Assembly (NCBI RefSeq): GCF_032118995.1
Contig: NC_092648.1
Span: 23,526,059 to 23,590,058, forward strand
Direction of reading: 5' to 3'
Source of the DNA: Asterias amurensis
Lineage: Eukaryota > Echinodermata > Asteroidea > Forcipulatida > Asteriidae
Length of the DNA stretch: 64,000 nucleotides
Below the pieces are notes generated by a model, which was given only the letters and a program-made list of their open reading frames with translations, did no database searches and was not told the DNA's origin. A program made the translations under genes and the position numbers. Shown here piece after piece: positions 11,101-23,100 of this stretch. The stretch's first letter is position 1, and each line of letters starts with the position of its first letter.

Positions 11101-14100
11101 ATTCACAGATGTGCGCTAAAGGTAGCGGACATCACGTCTGGTAATTCTCAAAGACCAGTATTCTCACTTGGTGTATCCCATCATATGGTCACACAAACAA
11201 ATCTAAAAAGGCTTCAGGCCTTAAGTCTTTTAATATTTGACAAAATAAGTGTATTACTTACGCTTGGATATCGTGTCCAGTGGACTCCGGTGACACTCTA
11301 ACGAATCCAGCACACTGCTGATATGACTTTGGTCCTAGACCCTTGATGTCCAACAGCTGCTCTCGATTCACAAAGAAACCGTTCTTCTCTCGGTACTCTA
11401 TAATCTTTTTAGCTCTTGCGACATTCAGGCCAGCAATCTTCCTGTGGTTTTAAGGGACAAAAACTCATTCATAAATTTACAGACAAAACTGCATTCCTCT
11501 TTTGTTTTGACTTGTAGCTAGGATCTTGAATACAAACCTTCTCTTGAATCTTACCTAGATTTTTTTTTGGGGGGGGGGGAATAAAAGGGAAACTAAAATA
11601 GCCAAATCACTGGAATATTAACAAAAACTTTTTTTTTTATACAGCCATTTCAAAGCACTTTACTTCCGGACAGGTTTTTTATGTTTTTGAATTATGATGC
11701 CCATTTAGCTACCAAAATGTGAACTTGTAGCTATGTATGTGTTCCTACCAGGGTTGTAGCTAGACCAATTGTAGTGGTGGGCAATGAATCAAATTTTGAT
11801 GGAAGTCTACAGAGGGCAAGGGGATCAACAACATTATTATTCATGTTTAATTATGGCCCATTATTGCTGAAGTGGGGCCAGGTTTCCAAACTGTTTGTAT
11901 CATGGGTCATGCAATAAAAATTAAATGGTGTTTGGATTGTGTTCATTCTCACTTCTTATCATTATCTGTGTCTCAGACCAATGCAAAGTGGAAAGTATTT
12001 AAAATCTGTGCTGGGCAGCACAATGTATTTTGCTCAGAGTGCTGGGCATAAATTGAGAGTCCTGGGCAGGCCCGCCCAGCACCGCCCACCGTGGCTACAA
12101 CACTGGTTCCTACTACCAACTATGCACACTATTGCCCCTATTGGTGAGAGTGTGAGAGCCGATAAAGCCCAGTTCATACCTCAGCAGAATGTGAATTCGG
12201 ATTGAATTACATATAGTAGGCTCTAAAAGACATTTAAGGCTATTTAATCACAATTTTTAAACAAAATTTTCAATAGCAAAATAAATCAGAAATCAGATAA
12301 AAGTAGGAAGCTTATCACGCCTGGAATTTAGAACAGATAACATATTATCTCATCAAGGATGCTTTTTTTTTTAATGTCATAACGTAACCCAAACTGTAAC
12401 TCTGGAAAAAAGATGAAGCTTCCAAATGCTCCAAGACCTACTATTTACCTGAGGAGACTTTCGGAGCAAACATTGAGATCAACACCAACGAAACTGACAC
12501 ACTCCTCTACCACTCCATCTAGAGCCTCCTTCAAGAACTTGTCATGAACATCATGCTGAGGGGTAACAAGAAGTGTTGATAGCAGAATGTGTATGTAATA
12601 TTTAAAAAAGATCATTATCTTAATAATGATATACATAAAAGGCATGCATAAATACCTCAGCCAGTTTTGCTATTCCTATTGGTGGGGAGCACGTCACTTG
12701 GGGATGTTTAAATGGTTGATAATGACCAGCTGGTGCTTGTTTATAACCGGTTGGTTTCGGATACTACGCGCTAGTCTTGGAGCATGACGTTTCTTGTTAC
12801 AGGCTGTCGGTGAATTGGCCGCGCTGTGTGTGTAGGGAAAACGAGGATGTCTTGCACCAAGACTATACACGCTCGAACGGATTAGTATCCCTATATTAGG
12901 ATTCATCTGGGAAAAAATTGGAAAGAAGCTGATTTCAACTGATAATGGTAGGTATGGGTGTCAGTTACCACCAAAAAAAAGTAAGGACCAATTGGGGTTG
13001 GGGAAATCGTTTCCCAGGGGGGTAATTAAAACCCGGGGGTTAATTACCCATAATTTACCCAAAGTATGTTGTGTTTGGTATCAAATGAAAGGAAATTTAA
13101 TTTTAAACGAAGTAAGTGATGTTCATTTTGTCATTTTATTATCCTGTAAAAAGTTACACTTGATTTAAGATGTGGTGCTTGCTAACACAGGATCAACAAG
13201 GTCATTACACACATTCTAATGTAAAAACCTTAAAACTATTATTTTACATTACTTTGTATCTATCAAAGTGTACCACACTGTTTGAGGGTTCAAATGAACT
13301 TGGTTTAAGACATTTTAAGTAGATACTACTGGTACTGACAAGCCAAACGTGACAGAAAGCTCATTAAAGACCCTAAACACATTAATGGGCCACCACGGCT
13401 TGAATAGCAAAGTTCCTCTTCATTGCTCATTTTTCGGTGTCTGTAATATCTGCTCCATTGGAGCAATGTCCACAGCACACTCCACATCCCCCCTTATTCA
13501 AGGGGCCCAAGTATGGAGGATTTGAGATACTGCCATACCCTAACTTGGTGGTGAACACAAAGGGAGTGTTGTTGGTGTTGCTGGTAGGCGATGAGGATCC
13601 ATTTTTCCCTTGGCTGCTTGCTTTTGGAACCTTTGATAGTATGTTGTGTTTGGTTTCAAATAAACAGAAATTTAACTTGAAACTAAACAAGTGTTGTTAA
13701 ACCTGCAAGTTTACTATCATCCTTATTCTTCACATCGTGCAAAGCTTCAAAAACCGTTTACTCGGAATCTTGTGACAACTCTTCCAGAACGTAGGAGCCG
13801 TGATTCGGGTAAGAATGGGGTCACTTGTTACCAACACTGGAACCAGCAGGGACGATGGCAACCTGTTGGTAGCTGAAATTCCATCTCAACAAAGCCATCA
13901 TAAGGAAGAGTTGAATTATTTGCTGCCGTTATCAGCAGAGTACTGTTCTATAGCAAGTCAGTCACTGGTTGAACATGTTCTGGTTATAAGCCATGATGTA
14001 AACACTAGGGAAACCTGGGCACCAGTATCACACAAAGCCTAGGTTGGTCTTCTTCCTAGATTACACCGGGTGGTGCACTTCGGGCCAACTAAGTTGGTCA

Positions 14101-17100
14101 GTTTCGAACCTTGTGGTAGTTGCTGAGCTGACATTACCATGAGGGCAACACTCTATGAGACATCACTTGAGTGTATAGAGGTTTTGGTTAATTGGGTTGG
14201 TTTTGAAGACATTGAATTTCTTGAGATTAATTGAATGTCAGGACGGCTACTCATCCCCTCCGTTCGCCACGTTGCCGTCTCCTGCATGCTGGGGTCGTTG
14301 TCGCTGTTTGCAGCCTCTCCTGAAGTGCTTAGAGCTACCACAGGTGAAGCAGTGGTCATATTCAGGTCATTTACTGGCTTGTCGTTACAGCCCAACTCAT
14401 GAGAGGGCAGTGTTTTTGGAGCATTTGGGTCTCTCTGCTGTTTTGGTTAAGGTGGAAGCTTTGAGAGCAGCCAAGTCAGCTTGAATCTGTTGGAGCTGCT
14501 TCATCAGGTTGGTCTTGACGGCACTCACCTCCTGCACTCTTACAGCTTGCTTGTTTTTTTTCTGCGTGGCTAAACGAACAACATGTATCTCTCTACCCTC
14601 AGCAATTTTGAGATGCTGGAACAAGGTTTCATCGTGACCCGATTCACCGAACTGGCTGATAATGCGAGACTCCTTCAGTAAACCGGCCATTTGATTTACC
14701 GGCATGGTGGCCCTTGAGCTGCTAGTGTGTCTGTTGGGGCATCTTTGGGGCATCTTGGGTCGCTGTTGTGAGCTTGCTTCTGACACTGTACAAAAAAACC
14801 CATAAAAGTCACGGTTCTATACCTTGCGCCCTATGCTGCCAGGTAAAGCACCGTAAATTTTACTGTGGAGGTTTTGTAAACTACCCCTTCAAGGCAAAAT
14901 TTACAAAACCTCCACAGTAAAGTTTACGGAGATTTAACAGGCACCCTAGCTTCTTTTTTTACAGTGTAAGGGATTTTTGACTGACGTCCCTGGTGCTCAT
15001 GCTTTTGAGAAAGCTGTCAAGATCTTTAAATCGTTCTGACTTTTATATTCAGTTTCCTCTGGCCTATCGATGTTGAGATGTCGGGTTACGAGGGGAGTGC
15101 TTTCTTGGGTAGGGGTTGTCTGGTCCACTCCAACTGTCGGCATACCTGCTGTGGTCCTTCCCTCAGGGAACCGATCTGGCCAGCAACACTCTGAAGATCC
15201 TCAAAATGATTTATTTTCTTAGAAAAGCCATGCAAAAAATTTCTTCATCCACTTAAAACTCTCTCTCCAGCTTCCCTTACTGCCTCCGGCTGTTAACTAC
15301 CGCATACTACCATGGAGGTGCCTTCATGATACTACTGGGACGTTCTTCGAAGTTAGCTATGTAACAATGCATTGACATGCGCTGACCACATTACGTCCTG
15401 GCAAGGTTGCCAAAAGCAAGCTGGCAAGGTTGCCAAAAGCAAGCAGCCAAGGAAAAAATAGATCTTGATCGTGTACCACCAACACCAAATGCAACAGCAC
15501 AACACTCCCTCCGTGAACACCTCCAAGTTGTGATGTTGAAGCATCTCAAACCTCTCTTTGAGCCCCTTGGAAGAGGCTGGGAGTTTGATACCAACAATAA
15601 ATTGGGACTCAAGATGCTTATCGGAGTATCACCCCAGAAATCTTTTAACAACAATTTGCTGCAACTGCAAGGAAGGGGAGATGCAGTACCAAACCATGAA
15701 ATGTAGCAGCATAAAAGCTGGCATGTCATGTGTGTTTGCATTTAGAGTGTGCTGCGGACATTTTGATGTTACAGACTGAATAACTGAGCGATGTAGAGGA
15801 AACTGCCATTCAAGCCGTTTTGACCAAAATGTGTGTAAAAAGGGTCTTTAATGAGCTTTCTGTCACGTTTGGCTTGTCAGTACCAGTAGTATCTACTTAA
15901 AATGTCTTAAACCAAGTTAATTTGAACCCTCAAACAGTGTGGTACACTTTGATAGACACAAAGCATTGTAAAATAATAGTTTTAAGGTTTTTACATTAGA
16001 ATGTGTGTAATAACCTTGTTGATCCTGTGTTAGCAAGCGCCACGTCTTAAATCAAGTGTAACTTTTCACAGGATGATAAAATGACAAAATGAACATCACC
16101 TACTTGGTTTAAAATTAAATTTCCTTTCATTTGATACCAAACACAACATACTTTGCGTAAATTTTGGGTAATTAACCCCCGGGTTTTAATTACCCCCCGG
16201 GGAAACGATTTCCCCAACCCTAATTGGTCCTTACTTTTTTTTGGTGGTAACTGACACCCATACCTACCATTATCAGTTGAAATCAGCTTCTTTCCAATTT
16301 TTTCCCAGATTTGCTGCAATTATTGCTAATTTTGGGTTACTAGATCTGGAAACTGTCGTCTCAGTCATAACAATGTAGCACACAGACGTACAGAGCTCAA
16401 CTCAAGCATGTCGGAAATGGATAAGTTTTACAGAGTTTCTAGTTTATTATGTCTTTTAACAAAAAAAGGCATTTATGAATGGGAATAAAAGAATAGTGAA
16501 TCGTTCTTAAACGGCCATTTAAAGCTTTGGCAGCTACGGCAACAACCCTGCCGGTTTTAAACGGCCGTTAAAGAACTCATCGCTCCCCTTTTATGCCCTT
16601 ATATATGAATGGAAATAAAATGTCTTAAAGGGCAGTTTAAAACCTTGCAGAGTCATGGCCATGCGATAAATCGCACAGCCACTCGACCCTCCCGGTTTTA
16701 TTGGCAGTTGAAGACCTCGCCGTCTACTCTTTTATTCCCTTAGTGAACAGTACCTGATACATGCCGATGCCAAGATGTTTGGGATCTATCTTGACAAGTT
16801 CAACAAGAGGATCTTGGAGCCTTCGAGCGATAGAAACTGTAATCACAATCATAAGTATATAAAACAATGTCAATCTACAAAAACATTTAGTTTTAGAACC
16901 CTATAAACTTAGTTCAAACATTACTTTCCCAGACAACAACCTCCAAAGATACCAGCACCCCAAGGCCTAGAATAACACACAGACCACGGAGGCAATGGCC
17001 TTGTTGCCCTGGTCTTGGCCTCGGTGTCCTTTAAAGTTTCCTATTGAATTTAAGATCTTTCAATGGAAGTGCCCTTTGCAAATGAAAAATGGCCTTGCCC

Positions 17101-20100
17101 TTGTCAAGATGAAATTCCATGCCTGCCCTAACATAAAGCCAAGTTGGAAAATAATCCAACAGAAACGCTCAAGGCTCAATTTCCACAGCACTAAGATTCA
17201 TCCTCAGATGAGATGTCAATATTGCAATGGTAATTTTCATGACATCACATTTTACTTAGCAATTAAAACTGAAACACAGTTAAGATCAATCTTAGCTGTG
17301 TGTTAAAGATTAAAAATAACAAATATTTATTGTCATGAGAAAAAAACATGGAATTTGTCCCCAAAAAAGTAAAGGTACCTCACATATAAACAAATCTAAC
17401 TGAGATATTGTATTTCTTGCACAAAATTGTAGTTTCCCTTCCCCCTTTTTGTTCCCTTCGTTTAATTGTGTGTACATGTTTGCATTTCCAACAGTGGTCA
17501 GTCCAGTTTTTATTATGAAAAAAATAAATAAAACATCTGTGTCTAGTTTACAAAAAGAACATAATTGTGTACTTTACCAGCACTTCTATGATTGGGGTCG
17601 AGATCTGGCATTTCCTTTTTAGCGTCAGGAGACACACTGTAAATAGATGCACCGTCTTCATTCACAATGCTGAGGAAACAAGAACAAGTTGTGTTTGGTA
17701 AACAAAATTGCCCAGCAAGCGAGTCTGTTTCTTGACATTTGATCTATACTTGGCTTCTGGTAGATCCTAAGACAAATCCACACACCCCCTTCGAAATTGG
17801 TATGCCAAGCCTTTCTTGAAGTTTAAACAAAATGTCGGTTTTAACCATAATGTGACCTAGGGGGTCCAAAAGACCAATCTACACATCAAGTTTGGAGTTG
17901 ATATTCATGGTCCTTCTTGATTTGTCACTTGAACAACATTTGTTTGTTATAGCCTTCACAACAATGACATTTGATCTAGGGGATCCAAAAACATTAGACT
18001 TCTGATGAATCTTAAAGCCATTGGACACTTTCGGTAAACAATAATGCCAAAGGCCCACACTTCGTGTATCACAACTTATATATAAAATAACAAACCTGTG
18101 AAAATTTAGGCTCAATCGGTCATCGGAGTCGGGCGAAAATTACGGGAAAACCCACCGTTGTCTCCGCGTGTTTACAATAAATCTGTAATTCTCAATATCG
18201 AGAATTGATAATTGTTTTAATATTTTCTCAAAAAGTAAAGCATTTCATGGAATAATATTTCAAGAGAAGTCTTTTACCATTACCTTCTGTAAACCTTGTA
18301 AGTTATTTGTAAATCTGTGAACTTTTACTTATTTTTCTGTTCCGAAAGTGTCCAATGGCTTTAAGACCAATCCATACACCAATTTCATATTTGCATAACT
18401 GTTACACTAGGTACTGTATTTTGTGTCACAACACTAAAACACACTCACGTTTGAGTAAATTTGTCTGTATACACCAAACAGTGTCCACCATTTATCAAAA
18501 AGGCTTATGCCACAGCCTTTGTTAATCTCTGATACATACCAGTACATGACCTTGAGGTTACCAAAGGCTTTATCGTTGATGAGGTTGGACAGTATCCTCT
18601 CTGTCTCTCTGCAGGCTGTCCCATTACCCAAAGCTATGGTTTCACATCTAGGAGAATCAAAAGCTCAAAGGTTAAGTATCAGATAATAATAATAGCGGCT
18701 TCTTCAATATCATTCTCAATGGAAAGGCAATATACAAAATGTTGCTGTATGCACAGTTATCCATGCTCATATCAAACACCCAGTGGCACTCAAGGTGTGT
18801 CAACATTCCGAAGATTCCTGCAAGATTTGGGACTATATTTTTGAGTTATGAGACCTACTCCTTTTTCATAGCACCATGTAATGGTTTACAAGGTGCTGTG
18901 GCGCAATATAAAGCAAATCATACCAGGAACACAGGGGCGAACACTCGTGAAAAAACATGGGCTGTTTTTTTTCTCTCACAGAACTCGGGTAAGTATTGAG
19001 TATACAGTGGTAAAACACATCAATGTTTATGGGTAAACCAAAATGAATATTCTGTATCCCGATGCAAATTTAACATCTATTAAAACCCAAGACAAAAGAC
19101 AAATGGAAAAAGGGTCCAAGACTAGACAATACCAAACAGATATCTGAACATTAAATGAACAATATTAACCAGAAAGAAAAACCTAGTTAAAACAGGAAGA
19201 CGACAAAAATTGTTAATAACAAGTGGCTCTTCTCTGTCATTTCAAAATAGAAAAGGCGGTTGCTACAAGAACCTGACGGACCTGAGCGCTATATAAGAAG
19301 CCACTATTATTACTTTTATTATGAAGAAGAAAAAAAGGGTCACTTGATGACCTAAACAACAACATTTCTTGGGCTAATCTGATTTCTTACCCATGCCGCT
19401 TTGCCATCTCAACAATCTTCTGGGTTTCTCTCCTTCCATGACTTCCGTGGAGCATGGCCACATCCGTTTCCAATATTTGACCTGTTTTTAAAACAAAATA
19501 TTTTCAATTTCAAATTATGGTCCTATTCCTGACTGAGAGATGGGTAGAGGAGCCAACTGTTATACCCAATTTCAAGAAAGAAGGGAACTTCATTTATCTC
19601 ACCTGGCGATAACTGTGTATCTTGTTCTCAGATGGTTTGAGACAAATGTCAACAAATTCAGGGAACTTTTTATTAAGCGTCACCTTTCGACCACTTTACG
19701 TCGCACAACATTTTTCTTACTGACAATTATCCAATTGCTCATTACCAAGTAAGTTTTTATGCTAAAATTTGTTTTTAAATACAGGGGGCAAAGGAAACCT
19801 TCGAATAAGGGTTGATGTTTTATGAGAATGTGTAAGTTGAAATGAAACGCATGTACAGATGTTAATTCTAACTTTGCCCTCCTTCAAAAGTTCTTTGAGA
19901 TACCAACCTGTAGCTGATGTAATGGCCATTTTAACTCCATTCCTGTAGCCGGGGTCAAGTCCCATGACAACCTTTCCCCTTACTGGTGGGGTCAGCAGGA
20001 GCCGGCGAAGGTTTAGTGCAAACACATCAACTGAAGCCTTCTCGGCCGTCTTTGTTAAATTGGATCTATTTAAAATAACAAGACCTTCTCTTCAAGACAC

Positions 20101-23100
20101 TATCAATCTGTAAAGTCAAATTTTACTGGTTGCATATTATTCCACCGCCTGTTAAACCATGATCGTCTTTAAAGAATATATCTATACCCAACTCAGGGTT
20201 CCCCACAAGCGTGTTTTGGGCGGGCTCACAAAATTTCAGGAAAAATTCTAGAAAATTGCTAACACTGCACACAAACCACCCTTTCTATGCACCTTAAAAT
20301 CACACACTAGATGGTGCAGTAATTGTTTGTGTTAGGCTAAACGTCCAGGAACAACTTGCACTATTTGACGATCATGCAAGAATGGTTTGTACAATTCAAC
20401 GATTGTGCAGAATTGGTGGAGAATCCTGTCAAATTCCTATTTTACTTTAAAAACAAGCCAGACAGGACTTATTCTCTGCTCTAAAGATCGGGACAAAAAT
20501 CATTCATCATAGTTACACATGAGTCTATGAATATTTCTATCATACAAAACTTACCTCTTCAGTCAAGCCTACCATTAATTTTTCCCTTGGTCGTATTTTA
20601 GCGCAGTGATTAGTTTTCTAGATACCAGCGCTTTATAAGATTTATTATTATTATTATTATGCACACTCTTATTGAAAGACAACTTTACCTTATTTCTCGA
20701 ATGATCATGGGCAGAAGGCGTTTACTGCAGGCCTCGCTGATGGAAGACTGTATGAGCTTAGTGACCAACTCAGGACACCTGGTTTTAGGCATCCATTGTG
20801 AGTGGCAGAATGTCTTGAAGTGGGTCACAGTACTGTCTGGTATACACAGCTTGACGTTCAAAACTTTGAGAACTTCAGCTCTGTTTATAGCCATCACCTA
20901 TGGTGAAAACATTTGGATAGTTGAAAACTGAGTTGAGAAGCCCGAGGCATTGTTCTCGCTTAGCAGTGGTCTACTAACCAAACGCAATAAGACTGTGAAA
21001 GTCTTGTGATATTCAAACTACTGGAACCAATTTGTTTTCAACAAAAATACATTTTTAAGTAAGCGTAATCCTGTTTCTTCAGACACTTGCACCCTTAAAG
21101 ATGTGAAACAGCTAGTGAACCAGCCAAATGACAAGCCGACAAGGCCCATTTCATGGCAATGCTTCAACGCAAAATTATGCGTCCACGCCACTTATAATTT
21201 TGTACTTTACCAGACACAGTAAGCACAGAAAATCACAGTAAGCAGAGCCCTGAAATTGGACCCTGGTCTCACAGGGCAGTCAGTGAGAAAGTTCACGGCA
21301 AACACTGAGTTAAAAGCACTGGATTTTGGTGTGCTTTCAGATGCGTTATAAAAGGTTTTGAGTGAGAAATTACCATTCTCGACAACCAAGTTACATCAGA
21401 GGGAGGCGTTTCTCACAATGTTTTATACTCAACAGCTCTCCATTGCTGGTTGCCAAGTAATGTTTTATACTTAACAATTGTTTTGAGTAATAACCAAAAG
21501 TGTCCAGCGCCTTTAAAAAAGACAACTGTTGGTAATATCAGTCCTACCTGATGTGGTTTGATTGATCTGACTGACGTAGAGAAATCATAATACAGGACGT
21601 AGGTGTCCGATGCTCCTTGATTCTCTTCAGTTATGGCTCTCTGACTTGTCTGGATCATTGGAGGTGGGTTCTGCTTCACTCTAGTTTGAACAAACACCAC
21701 AATGATAAAAAGTATTCAACATCAAGACCCAATTTCATAAAAGTTGCTTAAACACAAAAACTAGCTATAGCACAACAAGATTATGCTTACCAAAATATGG
21801 TTACCAACCAAAATGCCAAATCTCATGTACAATCTGAGACTGGGATCTTCCTTATTTTGTGCTAAGCAGAAACTGTGTTAGAAATACTTTCTGCTTAAGT
21901 AGCTAAATAAAAAAGAGCCCAAGTTATTAACAGCTACTTCATTATTTATCTTATGAGCATTTTAAAAGAGTTTGAACAAATGTTGATTGGAGTGGAGGGT
22001 GCATGGGGACACATGTCGCTTATTTCATTCAGAGGTCACAGGTTAAAGTCCCTCTCTTTGTTCAATGCCAAATTAACAAATAATAATTATGAAGATAAAA
22101 ATGGCCCAATTCTTGTCCAATGTAAAGAGAGTTAAGCTTGGTTCATACTTCCTGTAAATGGGAATGCAATACAAATTTGGACTTCACAGGACTGTTTTTG
22201 CTGTGAATGTTTCGCAGGAGTTGAGCACAATTCAACTGATGCAAATTATTTGATACGAATTTGTGGCTTCAAAATTTGTATCGCATTCGCTGGAAGTATA
22301 AACCGGGCTTTACACACCACCAAGTTATTGAAAACCTTCCTTAAATCAAAACTCACAGCTGTCTGAGTTTGTTAACGACTGTGCTGCTTTTGGCTATGAT
22401 GTCTGTCAATATATGCTCAATGCCTTTTGCTACCTCTGCCACCGAACTTCTCCCTAAAAATCAATAATAAAAGAGGGAAACAACATTTCAGTTTACGGAC
22501 TTATACCACGGAGAGCCATCAAAATTTAAAACCGAAGAGTTACATGTAAACAAAGGCAACCTATCCAAGAAAGTATAATGCAACACAAAAATGTCAATAC
22601 CAATTCAATTCAGTTAAATTAAAAAAACTTTAATCATCCTTTGCAGGCAATACAACAGTAGATCAGCTCCATATAAAAAAAATTAAGAGAAATATACAAC
22701 ATACAATGATTTAAAAATATTAAGCCTACTTGACAAAATGACATAGCAGATAATATGTATAAATAGTTGAAACCACAGCAATTATATACATTGTTAGATC
22801 TGATCACTTCAAGAAGGCATTAAAAGCAATTGGTCTTTATGCCCCTTCATCATTGCCTTGGTGCCCTTTTGCAATGTTACAGAAGCAAGCGACGAATACC
22901 ACAAAACATAGACACTGATATTCCGTATATTTTTTACTTATAAACAGCTCTATGAAATTGTGCCTTAGCAAAAAGTCACCATACAATATAAAATGCTGAA
23001 TGTTGTCCGACCAGCTTACCCATGTGTAAGTCAATACAGAGTAAGCTTGGGCGATATCTATTTATTTTATCACGATATATCGCCGACAATATATCGCGAT

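Larger units (their letters stand above)
12905..16310. mobile_element. DNA transposon-like element, 3.4 kb, with 470-bp terminal inverted repeats
   Basis: The arms 12905-13374 and 15841-16310 are near-identical inverted copies (left tip ATCTGGGAAAAAATTGG, right tip its inverse), inserted in an SRBD1 intron. No clear target-site duplication was seen. The interior has only broken coding: plus strand 15407-15779 reads [17 protein letters not shown] in one frame and then a Cys-rich tail ([19 protein letters not shown]) in another. Minus strand 13690-13427 ends in a similar [16 protein letters not shown] tail. Minus 14786-14397 is a 129-codon open frame with a coiled-coil-like Leu/Gln-rich C terminus. 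The family is not recognised. Confidence 0.78.
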
